From LMUY01 sp964242925 (GTDB lineage: Bacteria; Pseudomonadota; Alphaproteobacteria; Acetobacterales; Acetobacteraceae), in assembly GCA_964242925.1 (NCBI GenBank), contig CAXTBW010000029.1:1-42893 (forward strand): 42,893 nucleotides of DNA, written 5' to 3'. Made by a program: the position numbers and the translations under genes. Position 1 is the first letter of the stretch. The number at the start of each line of letters is the position of its first letter. Below are positions 32,904 to 41,677 of this stretch, piece by piece. The notes under the pieces are model-generated. The model was not told where the DNA came from, ran no database searches, and saw nothing but the letters and a program-made list of their open reading frames with translations.

Positions 32904-32979
32904 GTCACGCCAGGGCTTGACCCTGGCGTCCACGATGTCGCGCGCATTCCGTGGATACCGGGTCAAGCCCTGGCATGAC
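32904..32979. repeat. Dispersed intergenic repeat with inverted arms
   Basis: GTCACGCCAGGGCTTGACCC followed by TGGCGTCCACG (32904-32934) pairs with CGTGGATACCGGGTCAAGCC followed by CTGGCATGAC (32950-32979) across a 15-base spacer. It fills the gap between the aldolase-type gene and purC and may terminate the aldolase transcript. It is the most compact of four related elements in the window. Confidence 0.7.
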
Positions 32980-32981
32980 GA

Positions 32982-33758
32982 TTAGTCCTTGTAGTCGGGC
33001 TGGCTCTTGTCGAGCAGCCGCTTCAGGGCGGCGAAGTGGTAGTCCGCGCCGCTCATGCGCAGCGCCGGGTTCGGCTTGGCGGCTTGCACGCGAACCTTGG
33101 CCAGGATGTCGTCGGCGACGAACTTGCGGCGCATTCCGGTCCACATCGAGAACAGCTGCGTGCGGCAGGCGCGCTCGAGGAAGTACAGCCGGTGATACGC
33201 CGAGGCGACAGTGCGCCCGCTCACCACCACGCCGTGGTTGGCCAGGAACAGGATCGGCTTGTCGCCCATCAGGGCGGCCATCCGCTCGCCTTCCTCCAGG
33301 TCGTCCGCGTAACCGTTGTACTCGCGGTCGTAGGCGATCTTGTCGGCGAAGTACAGCGCAGGCTGGCCGGTCATCTCGAGCGTCATGTCCTCGAGCTGGG
33401 TCAGCGCGGTGCAATACGGCATGTGCGTGTGCAGCACGCATTCCGCGCCCGCCACGTTCTTGTGAATCGGCGCGTGGATGCAGATTGCGGAGCGGTCCGG
33501 GACGCCTTCGCCGGCGACCACCTGGCCCTCGTAGGACACCTCGATGAGGTTGCTCGCCGTGACCTCGTTCCAGTGCAGGCCGAACGCGTTGAGGAAGAAG
33601 CGGCCCGGGCGGCCCGGCACGTTCAGGGTGAAATGGTTGTCGATGCCCTCGTGGAAGTCGTGCAGCACCGCGAGGCGGTGGGCTGCGGCCATGTCGATGC
33701 GGGCCTCGCGGCGCTCCACATCGAGGACGTCGATCTCTGGGCGGGTAAGGACCTGCAT
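32982..33758 (-). CDS. Class II aldolase/adducin family protein
   Basis: This 258-residue protein has the fuculose-phosphate aldolase/adducin fold. The zinc ligands are in VLHTHMP and in ANHGVVVSG. NHFTLNVPG near residue 40 is the phosphate-loop region. Many non-aldolase members of this family occur in Proteobacteria, so the reaction is uncertain. ATG at 33758 follows GGAGG by 6 bases. It is followed by a dispersed repeat and then purC, and is probably a single-gene transcript. Confidence 0.88.
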   Translation of the reverse strand: MQVLTRPEIDVLDVERREARIDMAAAHRLAVLHDFHEGIDNHFTLNVPGRPGRFFLNAFGLHWNEVTASNLIEVSYEGQVVAGEGVPDRSAICIHAPIHKNVAGAECVLHTHMPYCTALTQLEDMTLEMTGQPALYFADKIAYDREYNGYADDLEEGERMAALMGDKPILFLANHGVVVSGRTVASAYHRLYFLERACRTQLFSMWTGMRRKFVADDILAKVRVQAAKPNPALRMSGADYHFAALKRLLDKSQPDYKD

Positions 33759-33834
33759 CACGTGCCTCCTGTTCTGGCGTACGTAACAATCGCCTGCGGC
33801 TAGAACAAGTCAAGCAGGTTCCGCGCCACGCTCG

Positions 33835-35196
33835 TCATGGCGACGGCGTGAGCCCCTGCCACCGGTCGCGAGTCGCGTTGTAGTGCTCGCGCGGGTCGTA
33901 GCGCGGCGCGTGCAGCCCGAGCGCCTCCGCCGTCAGCCGCCCGGTCGCGGCCAGCACCTGCAGCTCGGCCATCTCCTCGTCGTGCGTGGCGCGAGCGAGG
34001 TTCACCTCGGCGGTCAGCAGCTCCTGCTGGGCGTTCAGCACTTCCAGCAGGGTGCGCGCGCCGACGCTCTGCTGCCGCGCCACGCCTCGCGAGGCCAGCG
34101 TGTTCGCCTCGATCGACACCTTCGCCTGGGTCATGCGGGTGCGGCCAGCCTCCAGCATGTCCCAAGCGGACTGCGCCTGTTGCCGGGCCTGACGAAGCAC
34201 GACGTCCACCTGCAGCAGGCTGCGCGCGGTCGCCTCCTTGGCCTGCCGGGTCTCCGCGGCCGGGCCGCCGCCCTGATACAGCGGCACGGTGAACTGCAGC
34301 GTGCCCTCGGCGATATTGTCGCGCTGGTGCAGCACCTGCACGTCGGTTTCCTTCACCCGGCTGCCGCGCACCTCCATCGACACCCGCGGCAACAGCCCGG
34401 CGCGCGCGATGTCGATCCCCTGCCGGCTCGCCTCGAGCGTGCTGCGGGCCTGCGCCAGGTCGAAGTTGCCGTCGGGGACCAGCGCCAGCGCGGCCTGCCG
34501 GTTGGCGGGCAGCGGCAGCGCCAGGCGCGGCAGCTCCAGCGCGCCCGCCGGCGCCCCCACCTGCTGCTCGAACCGCGCGCGGGAGGTGGCCAGGTCGCCC
34601 TCCGCCTGCGCCACGTTGGCGCGCTGGTCCGCCAACCGCGCTCGCGCCTGCGCCACATCGGTTTGCGTCACCGACCCGGCGGCGAACTCCTGCTCGGTGG
34701 CGCGCAGGGTGCGTTCCAGCACGACCGCCTGGTTGCGGTTCAGCAGCACGATCCGAGCGTCCCGCGCCACGTCCAGGAAGGCCGTTCCAGCCGCCAGCAA
34801 CACCGCCGCCTCGCTGGCGAGCAGGGCGGCGCGCTGGGCCAGCACCAGCGCCTCCGCCTGCGCCACCTGCGCGCCGACCCGGCCGCCGGTGTACAGCGGC
34901 TGCGTCAGCGCCAAGTCGGCCGATTGCGGCGTGCGGCGTTCCGGCGAGTGCTGCGTGTCGCCGTTGTCGAACACCGCCGAGGCGCCTGCGTAACCGCGCA
35001 GCGCCACGGTGGGCCGCCAGCCGGACAGCGCCCGCGGCACGCCCTCGTCGGTCTCACGCAGGCGCTGCCGCTCGACGCCCAACTGAGGGTTGTAGAGGTA
35101 GGCCAGCGACAGCGCGCGATCGAACGCCGGGTCGACGACGGGCTGCGCGAGCGCTGCGGCTGGCCACAGCAACAGAGCGGCGAGCACGCGCCTCAT
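33835..35196 (-). CDS. TolC-family outer-membrane efflux channel
   Basis: This 453-residue protein has a signal peptide (residues 1-17, cleaved after ALA) and two repeats of the outer-membrane efflux domain with long heptad-rich helices (about 110-230 and 310-420). LTQPLYTGGRV and FTVPLYQGGGP are the paired beta-strand landmarks of TolC. The ATG overlaps the stop of the MFS pump (ATGA at 35193-35196), so channel, pump and adaptors form one efflux operon. Confidence 0.93.
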   Translation of the reverse strand: MRRVLAALLLWPAAALAQPVVDPAFDRALSLAYLYNPQLGVERQRLRETDEGVPRALSGWRPTVALRGYAGASAVFDNGDTQHSPERRTPQSADLALTQPLYTGGRVGAQVAQAEALVLAQRAALLASEAAVLLAAGTAFLDVARDARIVLLNRNQAVVLERTLRATEQEFAAGSVTQTDVAQARARLADQRANVAQAEGDLATSRARFEQQVGAPAGALELPRLALPLPANRQAALALVPDGNFDLAQARSTLEASRQGIDIARAGLLPRVSMEVRGSRVKETDVQVLHQRDNIAEGTLQFTVPLYQGGGPAAETRQAKEATARSLLQVDVVLRQARQQAQSAWDMLEAGRTRMTQAKVSIEANTLASRGVARQQSVGARTLLEVLNAQQELLTAEVNLARATHDEEMAELQVLAATGRLTAEALGLHAPRYDPREHYNATRDRWQGLTPSP

Positions 35197-36758
35197 TTGG
35201 GCGGGAACGGGATCGGCGTCGGTTTCAGCAAGACTGTGATGGCGAACGCGGCCAGCATGGCGACGCCCAGCCAGCCGAACGCGTCCGCGCTGGCCTGCGC
35301 CGTCGCCTGCGCGCGGGCGACGCCAGCCAGCGCCGCCAGTCCACCCTGGGCCTCCCGCAGCACGGTGGCGGGGGCGCCGGCCACCAGATGGTCGGTTATA
35401 TAGAAGGAATGCACCCGCTCCCGCACCGTCAGGACGCCGCCGACCACGGCGCCCGCGGCGCTGATGGCCAGGTCGCGCCACACGTTGAAGATGGTGCCGC
35501 CGGACAGCGCGTCCTTCGGCTGGAGGGTCGACGTGCTGACGACCACGATGGGCACCAGCAGCACCAATTGGGCGGCGGATTGCAGCAGCAGCGCCGCCAG
35601 CAGGTTGGCTCCGACCCAGTCGCTGTCGATGAAGGTCGCCAGCCGGCAGCCGATCGCCGCGCCGAACAGGCCGAGCGCGATGACCACCCGCGCCTCCAGC
35701 AGCCGCAGCACGAAGGGGATGACCAGCGCCACCGCCAGTTGGGCCGCGCCGCCCCAGACCAGGATGGCGCCGACTTGCGACTCGCGGAACAGGCGCACCT
35801 CGGTGCCGTACATCGGGATGATGCTGCCGGTGAACAGCGAGGCGAAGGCGAAGGCGAACACCATGAGCAGGCCACCGCTGAAGTTGAAACGCAGCAGCAG
35901 GCTGAGGTCGATCAACGGGTCTTTCAGCGTCAGTTCCAGCGCTACGAAGGCGGCCAGGAACAGGGCGGACGCGAGGAACAGCGAGTCGATCAGCGGCGAG
36001 TCGAACCAATCGAGCCGCTGGCCCTCGGCTAGCGCCGCCGTCAGCAGCCCGGCGAACAGCGCCAGCAGCGCCATGCCGGCATAGTCGGTTTTGGCGAACA
36101 CCTCCGCCTTGACCGCCTCCACCGGCATCCCGAACAGCACCATCAGGGCCACCAGCGGCCCGATGGGTATGCTGATGTAGAAGATCGACTGCCAGGCCAC
36201 GGCGTCGGTCAGCCAGCCGGCGAGCGGCTCGGCGAACAGCGGCGTGGCGGTGGTGACGAAGCCGTAGACGGTCAGCCCGAACACCCGCTGGTGCATCGGC
36301 GCGAACCGCAGCACGCTCAGCAGCAACAGCGGGATGAGCGCGCCGCCGCCCATCCCCTGCAGGAAGCGCAGCGACACCAGCGCCACGAAATGCGGCGCCG
36401 CCGCCGGCACGAAGGCGCCTGCGATCGTCAGCAGCGCCGCCGCCGCCGCGATGGCGCGCCGGGGCGAGACGATGGTGGCCAGCCACGGCGTCATCGGCAC
36501 CACCGCCACCTCGGCTATGTTGTAGGCGGTGGACACCCACGACGCCTCGTCCACGCCGAGGCCGACGCCGCCGCGCAGGTCGGCCAGTGAGAATGCCGTC
36601 AACCGCGTGTCCAGGTTGGAGACGAGCGATCCCAGCACCGCGCCGGCCAGCCCGATGGCGAGCGTCCAGGTGATCGGCGGCGGACCCGGTTGGGGCCTGC
36701 CGTCCGGGCCTTTCGGCGGCGGCATGGGGGGCGGCGACAAGGGGCCGAACAGGCTCAT
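35193..36758 (-). CDS. MFS drug:H+ antiporter, DHA2 (EmrB/QacA) family
   Basis: This 521-residue inner-membrane pump has about 14 predicted membrane segments. The N-terminal motif SLVSNLDTRLTAFSLADLRGG is followed by DEASWVSTAYNIAEVAVVP, LRFLQGMGGGALIPL and the segment SIFYISIPIGPLVALM, all typical of EmrB. A Pro-Gly-rich cytoplasmic head (residues 5-30) precedes the first segment. It overlaps the adaptor gene upstream and the TolC gene downstream by 4 bases each. It would export lipophilic drugs or metabolites through the adaptor and channel. Confidence 0.94.
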   Translation of the reverse strand: MSLFGPLSPPPMPPPKGPDGRPQPGPPPITWTLAIGLAGAVLGSLVSNLDTRLTAFSLADLRGGVGLGVDEASWVSTAYNIAEVAVVPMTPWLATIVSPRRAIAAAAALLTIAGAFVPAAAPHFVALVSLRFLQGMGGGALIPLLLLSVLRFAPMHQRVFGLTVYGFVTTATPLFAEPLAGWLTDAVAWQSIFYISIPIGPLVALMVLFGMPVEAVKAEVFAKTDYAGMALLALFAGLLTAALAEGQRLDWFDSPLIDSLFLASALFLAAFVALELTLKDPLIDLSLLLRFNFSGGLLMVFAFAFASLFTGSIIPMYGTEVRLFRESQVGAILVWGGAAQLAVALVIPFVLRLLEARVVIALGLFGAAIGCRLATFIDSDWVGANLLAALLLQSAAQLVLLVPIVVVSTSTLQPKDALSGGTIFNVWRDLAISAAGAVVGGVLTVRERVHSFYITDHLVAGAPATVLREAQGGLAALAGVARAQATAQASADAFGWLGVAMLAAFAITVLLKPTPIPFPPK

Positions 36759-37792
36759 GGCGCCGCGCCCGTTTCCACCCAGGTTTCCACCGACAGGCCG
36801 AGCCGCAGCCGGTCCGCCAGGTCCGGACGCGGGTCGAGGTCGATCTTGACCGGCACGCGCTGGGTGACCTTGGTGAAGTTCCCCGCCGCCCGGTCTGGCG
36901 CCAGGACGGAGCCGTCCGCCTGGCTGCGCGTGCCGATGCTGTCGACGTGGCCGTGCAAGGTCAGGCCGGGCAGCGCGTCGACGTGCAGCTCCACATCCTG
37001 GCCGGGGCCCATCCGCGTCAGCGCCACCTCGCGGTAGTTCGCCACCACCCAGACCGGCTGGGTGGGCACAAGCGTTATCAGGCTGGCGCCCGGGGCGACG
37101 TAGGCGCCGCGGCGCACCAGCCGCGCGGTGACGATGCCGTCCACCGGCGCCGTGATCCGCGTGTAGCCCAGTTGCACCTGCGCGTAGGTCAGCGCCGCCC
37201 GGCTGTCGTCCGCCTGCGCCCGCGCCTGCTCCAGGCGGGCGCGCAGCACGTCGACCTCCGCGTTGGCCGCGGCCAGGTCCTTGATGCGGCCTTCCTTGTT
37301 GGCGTGCTGACTCTGCTCGTTGGAGACGGCGTTCTGCCAGTCGCGCGCGAGGTAGGACTCCGTGTGCAGCAGCGCCGCCTGCCGGTCTCGCTCCTGCCGC
37401 GCCTGCACCAGCGAGGCGTCCGCCTGCTGGATCGACGCCGCCGCCACGCCCAATTGCGCCACCGCCTGCGCGACCTGCGCCGAGGCGACCCGCACCGCCG
37501 CCTCCGCCATGGCCAGTTGCGCCTCGGCGCCTGCCACGCGGGCGCGGTAGTCGTCGTCCTCCAGGGCGAACAGCAGGTCGCCGCGGTGGACCGCCTGGTA
37601 GTCGGTCACGGGGACCTCCTTCAGATAGCCCGGGACCCGGGTCTGCAGCCGCACCGCGTCGCCCTGCAGGTTGGCGTCGTCGGTGTTGCGCCGGCTGCCG
37701 GCGAGCACGAGCTGGTTCCAGTCGATCGCGAACGCCGCCACGCCCAGGATCGCCAACGCGACCACGAACGCGCGGACCACCAGGTTGCCCAT
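36755..37792 (-). CDS. EmrA/HlyD-type periplasmic adaptor (second copy)
   Basis: This 345-residue membrane-fusion protein has one N-terminal anchor (residues 6-26), a barrel-sandwich biotinyl-lipoyl-like domain (VPGYLKEVPVTDYQAVHRGDLL), a long helical hairpin (about 80-195) and a beta-barrel domain ending near ETGA. ADDSRAALTYAQVQLGYTRI and APVDGIVTARLV mark the return to the lipoyl half. It is 3 bases from the preceding adaptor and overlaps the MFS gene. Together the two adaptors serve one pump. Confidence 0.92.
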   Translation of the reverse strand: MGNLVVRAFVVALAILGVAAFAIDWNQLVLAGSRRNTDDANLQGDAVRLQTRVPGYLKEVPVTDYQAVHRGDLLFALEDDDYRARVAGAEAQLAMAEAAVRVASAQVAQAVAQLGVAAASIQQADASLVQARQERDRQAALLHTESYLARDWQNAVSNEQSQHANKEGRIKDLAAANAEVDVLRARLEQARAQADDSRAALTYAQVQLGYTRITAPVDGIVTARLVRRGAYVAPGASLITLVPTQPVWVVANYREVALTRMGPGQDVELHVDALPGLTLHGHVDSIGTRSQADGSVLAPDRAAGNFTKVTQRVPVKIDLDPRPDLADRLRLGLSVETWVETGAAP

Positions 37793-37795
37793 GCG

Positions 37796-38914
37796 CTAGA
37801 CGGCCCCCGTGTGGACGGTGGCGAGCACCGACATGCCGGGCCGCAGCAGGCCGCGCAACGGGCTGCCATGCCAGTCCACCGCGATGCGCACGACCACGCG
37901 CTGCACCACCTTGGTGAAGTTCCCCGTGGCGTTGTCCGCCGGCGCGGCCGCCAGTTGGCTGCCCGTCAACGGCGCCAGCCCCGTCACGTGGCCGTCCACC
38001 GGCTGCCCGGGGAACGCGTCGATGCGCAAGGTCGCCGGCTGGCCCAGGGCGACGTTCGGGATTTGCCGCTCGGTGAAGCTCGCGTCCACCCAGACGGTGT
38101 CGAGCGGGGTGAGATCGGTGACGGTGGCGCCCGGCTGCAGCAGGTCCCCCACCCGCACCCGGCGGGTCCCCAGCGTGCCGTCGGCCGGCGCCAGGATGCG
38201 GGTCCAGCGCAGGTTGATCAGCGCCAGGTCCAGATCCGCTTGGCGCGCCGCCACGTTCGCCAAGGCTTGCTCGCGCTGCGCCGCCAGCGTGTCCAGCTGC
38301 TTCTGCCGCACCTGCAGGGACGCCCGGGCGGACTCGATGCCGGCCACGTTCTGCCGCTGCTGCGCCTGCGCCTGCTCCAGCGAGCGGCGCAGGCCCACGT
38401 CCGTGTTGACCAGGCGCTCCTGCCGCACCAGTTCGGGCGACGTGCTGACCGTGCCCGCCTGTTGCGAGGCCACCTGGGTCTGCGATTGGCCGATCTGGGC
38501 GTCAATCTGGCGCTGCTGCGCGTCGATGCTCTGCACCTGCGCCTGCGCCGCCGCCAGCATCGCCCGCGCCTGGTCGGCCTGCGCGCGGTAGTCGGCGTCG
38601 TCGACCTGCGCCAGCGCGTCGCCGGCGCGAACCGGCTGGTTGTCGGTGATGGGGAGCGCCACGAGGTAGCCCTGCACGCGCGCATCGATCGTCACGGTGT
38701 CGCCGCCGACGTAGGCGTTGTCGGTCTGCGGGTCAGCGATGCGGACCAGCGGCCGGTCGAACGACAGCAGCGCGATGCCGCCCGCCACGAGCAGGATCGC
38801 GCCAAGGGCGAAGAACGCGATGGCCCGGTGGGGCCGGGGTGGCTTGTCGGACGGCAACGGGTATCCTCGGCGAACGGCGGCGGACACTGGCCTGTTTGCC
38901 GCAGATTTGCACAT
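37796..38914 (-). CDS. EmrA/HlyD-type periplasmic adaptor (first copy)
   Basis: This 372-residue membrane-fusion protein is the first gene of the efflux operon. A membrane anchor lies at about residues 30-50; DNAYVGGDTVTIDARVQGYL is the lipoyl half-site, a long Gln/Ala-rich coiled coil follows (about 105-240), then ILAPADGTLGTRRVRVGD. The coiled coil is longer than that of the adjacent copy. The ATG at 38914 is the first in frame; a GTG at 38887 is possible. It is divergent from the FAH-family gene with only 26 bases between. Confidence 0.9.
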   Translation of the reverse strand: MCKSAANRPVSAAVRRGYPLPSDKPPRPHRAIAFFALGAILLVAGGIALLSFDRPLVRIADPQTDNAYVGGDTVTIDARVQGYLVALPITDNQPVRAGDALAQVDDADYRAQADQARAMLAAAQAQVQSIDAQQRQIDAQIGQSQTQVASQQAGTVSTSPELVRQERLVNTDVGLRRSLEQAQAQQRQNVAGIESARASLQVRQKQLDTLAAQREQALANVAARQADLDLALINLRWTRILAPADGTLGTRRVRVGDLLQPGATVTDLTPLDTVWVDASFTERQIPNVALGQPATLRIDAFPGQPVDGHVTGLAPLTGSQLAAAPADNATGNFTKVVQRVVVRIAVDWHGSPLRGLLRPGMSVLATVHTGAV

Positions 38915-38940
38915 TGCATCAATTGACCGGAGGCAATCCC

Positions 38941-39771
38941 ATGCGCCTGATGAGCTTCACCGCGAACGGCGTCGCATCGTGGGGGATCGCCGACGGCGAC
39001 GACGTGATCGAATGCGCCAGCAGGGCGCCGAGCCTGCGGGCGGCGCTGCCCGATTTGCCGAACCTGTTGCGCGACACCGCCGGCCTACCCCGTCTGGCCT
39101 TGGCGGGTGTGGCGTTCCGGCCGCCTATCCCGGACCCGGACAAGATCATCTGCGTCGGCCTGAACTACCTGAGTCACATCCTGGAAGGTGGCCGCGAGCC
39201 GCCCAAGCAACCGACGATCTTCACCCGCTGGGCCAACAGCCAGGTCGGCCATGGCCAGCCGATCCTGCGGCCCAAGGTGTCCGACACGCTGGATTTCGAG
39301 GGCGAGCTGGCCGTGGTCGTCGGCCGCCGCGCGCGCCACGTGGCGGAGGCGGACGCGCTGGGGGTGGTTGCGGGCTACAGCTGCTACAATGACGGATCGG
39401 TCCGCGAATGGCAGCGCCACAGCAGCCAGTTCGGCCCGGGCAAGAACTTCCCGTCCACCGGGGGCTTCGGCCCATTCCTGGTGACGCCGGACGAGGCCGG
39501 GGACGTGTCGGCCGCGAGTCTCGTGACCCGGCTGAACGGCGCCGAGGTGCAGCGCGCAACGATCGACGATCTGGTTTTCACCATCCCGAAGCTGATCGCC
39601 TACTGTTCGACGTTCACCGAGCTGGTTCCCGGCGACGTGATCATCACGGGCACCACCGGCGGGGTCGGCGCATATCGCACGCCGCCGTTGTGGATGCGGC
39701 CGGGCGACGTCGTGGAGGTGGAGATCACGGGAATTGGAACGCTGCGCAATCCAGTGGCGCAGGAGGAGTAA
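38941..39771 (+). CDS. Fumarylacetoacetate hydrolase family protein
   Basis: This 276-residue enzyme belongs to the FAH superfamily used in aromatic-acid degradation (hydrolases, isomerases and decarboxylases acting on 2-keto acids). IICVGLNYLSH is followed by TLDFEGELAVVVGRRARHV, which supplies the metal-binding Glu residues, then GYSCYNDGSVREWQ and ITGTTGGVGAYR. The ATG at 38941 follows GGAGG by 8 bases. It lies 5 bases before a VOC-type dioxygenase gene, a pairing typical of ring-cleavage pathways; the substrate is not known. Confidence 0.92.
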   Translation: MRLMSFTANGVASWGIADGDDVIECASRAPSLRAALPDLPNLLRDTAGLPRLALAGVAFRPPIPDPDKIICVGLNYLSHILEGGREPPKQPTIFTRWANSQVGHGQPILRPKVSDTLDFEGELAVVVGRRARHVAEADALGVVAGYSCYNDGSVREWQRHSSQFGPGKNFPSTGGFGPFLVTPDEAGDVSAASLVTRLNGAEVQRATIDDLVFTIPKLIAYCSTFTELVPGDVIITGTTGGVGAYRTPPLWMRPGDVVEVEITGIGTLRNPVAQEE

Positions 39772-39776
39772 GGTCC

Positions 39777-40259
39777 ATGCCGATCGCACCCGGAACCCGC
39801 ATCGGCCACGTGCACCTGAAGGTGGCCGACCTTGAGCGTTCGCTGGCCTTCTACGTCGGCGTGCTCGGCTTCGAGCTGATTCAGCGGAGCGCGCAGGCCG
39901 CGTTCATCTCGGCGGGGGGCTACCATCACCATATCGGGCTGAACACGTGGGAAAGCCTCGGCGGCTCGCCTCCGCCGCCGGGCGCGACGGGGCTGTTTCA
40001 CACCGCGATCCTCTATCCGACCCGCGCCGATCTGGCGGACGCGCTGCGGCGGCTGAACGCGGCGGGGATCGAGCTCGACGGCGCGTCGGATCATGGGGTG
40101 AGCGAGGCGCTCTACCTGTCCGACCCGGACGGCAACGGGGTGGAGCTCTGCCGCGACCGCCCGCAGGAGGAGTGGCCGCGCGCACCCGATGGGTCGATCG
40201 CCATGTTCACCCGGCGGCTGGATTTGGCCGACCTGCTGTCGGCCGCGCCGGGGGGCTAG
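39777..40259 (+). CDS. VOC-superfamily protein (extradiol dioxygenase/glyoxalase, CatE-like)
   Basis: This 160-residue single-domain protein has IGHVHLKVADLERSLAFYVG at its start (metal His), the HHHIGLNTW second-strand His cluster and NGVELCRDRP with the metal Glu at the end. FHTAILYP and LSDPDGNG are further hallmarks. The family includes catechol 2,3-dioxygenase-like and glyoxalase-like enzymes using Fe or another divalent metal. The length is half of a two-domain catechol dioxygenase. It directly follows the FAH-family gene (5-base gap). Confidence 0.9.
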   Translation: MPIAPGTRIGHVHLKVADLERSLAFYVGVLGFELIQRSAQAAFISAGGYHHHIGLNTWESLGGSPPPPGATGLFHTAILYPTRADLADALRRLNAAGIELDGASDHGVSEALYLSDPDGNGVELCRDRPQEEWPRAPDGSIAMFTRRLDLADLLSAAPGG

Positions 40260-40308
40260 GGCGTCCCGGCGGACGGCGCCCGAACAACGGATGGGGTGGG
40301 GAGAACGG

Positions 40309-41541
40309 CTATCCCTTGACCAGCGGGCAGCCGGTCTCGGCCAGCGGGCGCACGGTTTGCGGAGGCGCCAGGGTCGACACGACGTTGCAGTAGTCCCAGG
40401 CGGCGTGGCTCTGCGCCGGGGTTTTCACCTGCAGGAGGTAAGCGGGGATGACGGCGCGGCCATCGGCGCGGACGGCGCCGGGGCCGAACGCGTCGTCGTC
40501 GGTCGGCAGCGCCTTCATCTGCGCGGTCGCCGCCGCGCCGCTCGCCTTCGCCTTGGGCACGCCCATGGCGGCCACGGATCTCAGGTAGTGCATGGTGACG
40601 GCGTACGACCCGGCATGCGTCATCCCGGGATAGGAACCGCCCATGTGCGGCAGCACCCGCTTGGTGAACGCGCGGGTGCGATCGTTCAGGTCCCAGTAGA
40701 AGCTGTTGGTGAACAGCAGGCCCTGCATCGTCTCCAGCCCCGCAGCGTGGATGTCGCCCAGGAACACGACCAGCGCGGCCATCTTCATGTGGCCCACCAG
40801 GCCGAACTCGGCCGCCTGCTTCAGCGCGTTGATCGTGTCCGTTCCGCCCACCGCCAGCGCCAGCACGTCCGCCCCGCTCGCCTTGGCGGCCAGCAGCATG
40901 GCGGAGAAGTCGGTGATCCCCAGCGGGCACTTGGCGCTGCCCAGCACGCGGCCGCCCGCCTCCGCCACGAACCGGCTGGTCTCCGCCTGCAGCGAGGCGC
41001 CGAACGAGTTGTCGGTCGATAGGAAGTACCAGGTCTCGCCACCCGCCTTCACCGTCTCCGCCGCCACCGCCTTGGACAGCATGTAGGCGTCGTAGGTCCA
41101 ATTGACCGTGTTCGGGGTGCACTGGGCGCCGGTGAACTCGCTGGCGGTCACCGCCACGCCGCAGCACACCTTGTCCTTGTCGCGCGCGATGGCGGAGACG
41201 GCCAACCCGACCGTGGAGTTCGGCCCGGCGATCAGCATGTCGACGCCCTCGGTGTCGAACCAGCGCCGCGCGATGGTGGCGCCCACGTCCGGCTTGTTCA
41301 AATGGTCGGCGAACACGATCTCGGCTGCGAAGCCCTTGTCCTGCGGCGCGAAGTCCACCACCGCCTGCCTCGCGCAGGCGACCCCGGGCAGTCCGAGCAT
41401 GTCGTTGTAAAGACCGGAGAAGTCCGCCAGCACGCCGATCTTGACCGAGGGCGATTGGGCCGTCGTTTGGGCGCGTGATACGCGTCCGGCCAGCGCCAAT
41501 CCGGCCGCGCCGACCAACACTCCGCGACGATGAAGCGTCAT
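40309..41541 (-). CDS. LivJ-type ABC substrate-binding protein, orphan (copy 2)
   Basis: This 410-residue periplasmic binding protein has a leader with HRRGVLVGAAGLAL (twin-arginine-like, cleavage near SRAQ) and the Peripla_BP_6 fold: VKIGVLADFSGLYNDM, TDNSFGASLQ and LKQAAEFGLV. It shares the same motif blocks as the proteins at 15561 and 41678. There is no adjacent permease. It is convergent with the VOC gene and divergent from copy 3. Its C terminus ends in ETGCPLVKG, similar to the other copies. Confidence 0.9.
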   Translation of the reverse strand: MTLHRRGVLVGAAGLALAGRVSRAQTTAQSPSVKIGVLADFSGLYNDMLGLPGVACARQAVVDFAPQDKGFAAEIVFADHLNKPDVGATIARRWFDTEGVDMLIAGPNSTVGLAVSAIARDKDKVCCGVAVTASEFTGAQCTPNTVNWTYDAYMLSKAVAAETVKAGGETWYFLSTDNSFGASLQAETSRFVAEAGGRVLGSAKCPLGITDFSAMLLAAKASGADVLALAVGGTDTINALKQAAEFGLVGHMKMAALVVFLGDIHAAGLETMQGLLFTNSFYWDLNDRTRAFTKRVLPHMGGSYPGMTHAGSYAVTMHYLRSVAAMGVPKAKASGAAATAQMKALPTDDDAFGPGAVRADGRAVIPAYLLQVKTPAQSHAAWDYCNVVSTLAPPQTVRPLAETGCPLVKG

Positions 41542-41677
41542 GGCGTCTTCTCCCTATTTTTGCGCGACCGTAAGGGAACCGCTCGCCGCTTGATAGCCGC
41601 TTTGTCGGCCGCCGCGGCTTGGCATCGCGCCCTGGCCGGGCCTACGCTGCGAGCAAGCAAAAAAGACGGGATCGTCC

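Noticed and set aside
33800..33838. A 12-codon ORF (MTSVARNLLDLF) sharing ATGA with the TolC stop
   Set aside because: The ATG lies before the end of the TolC gene's antisense context and the peptide is tiny; overlap by chance is likely in such dense coding.
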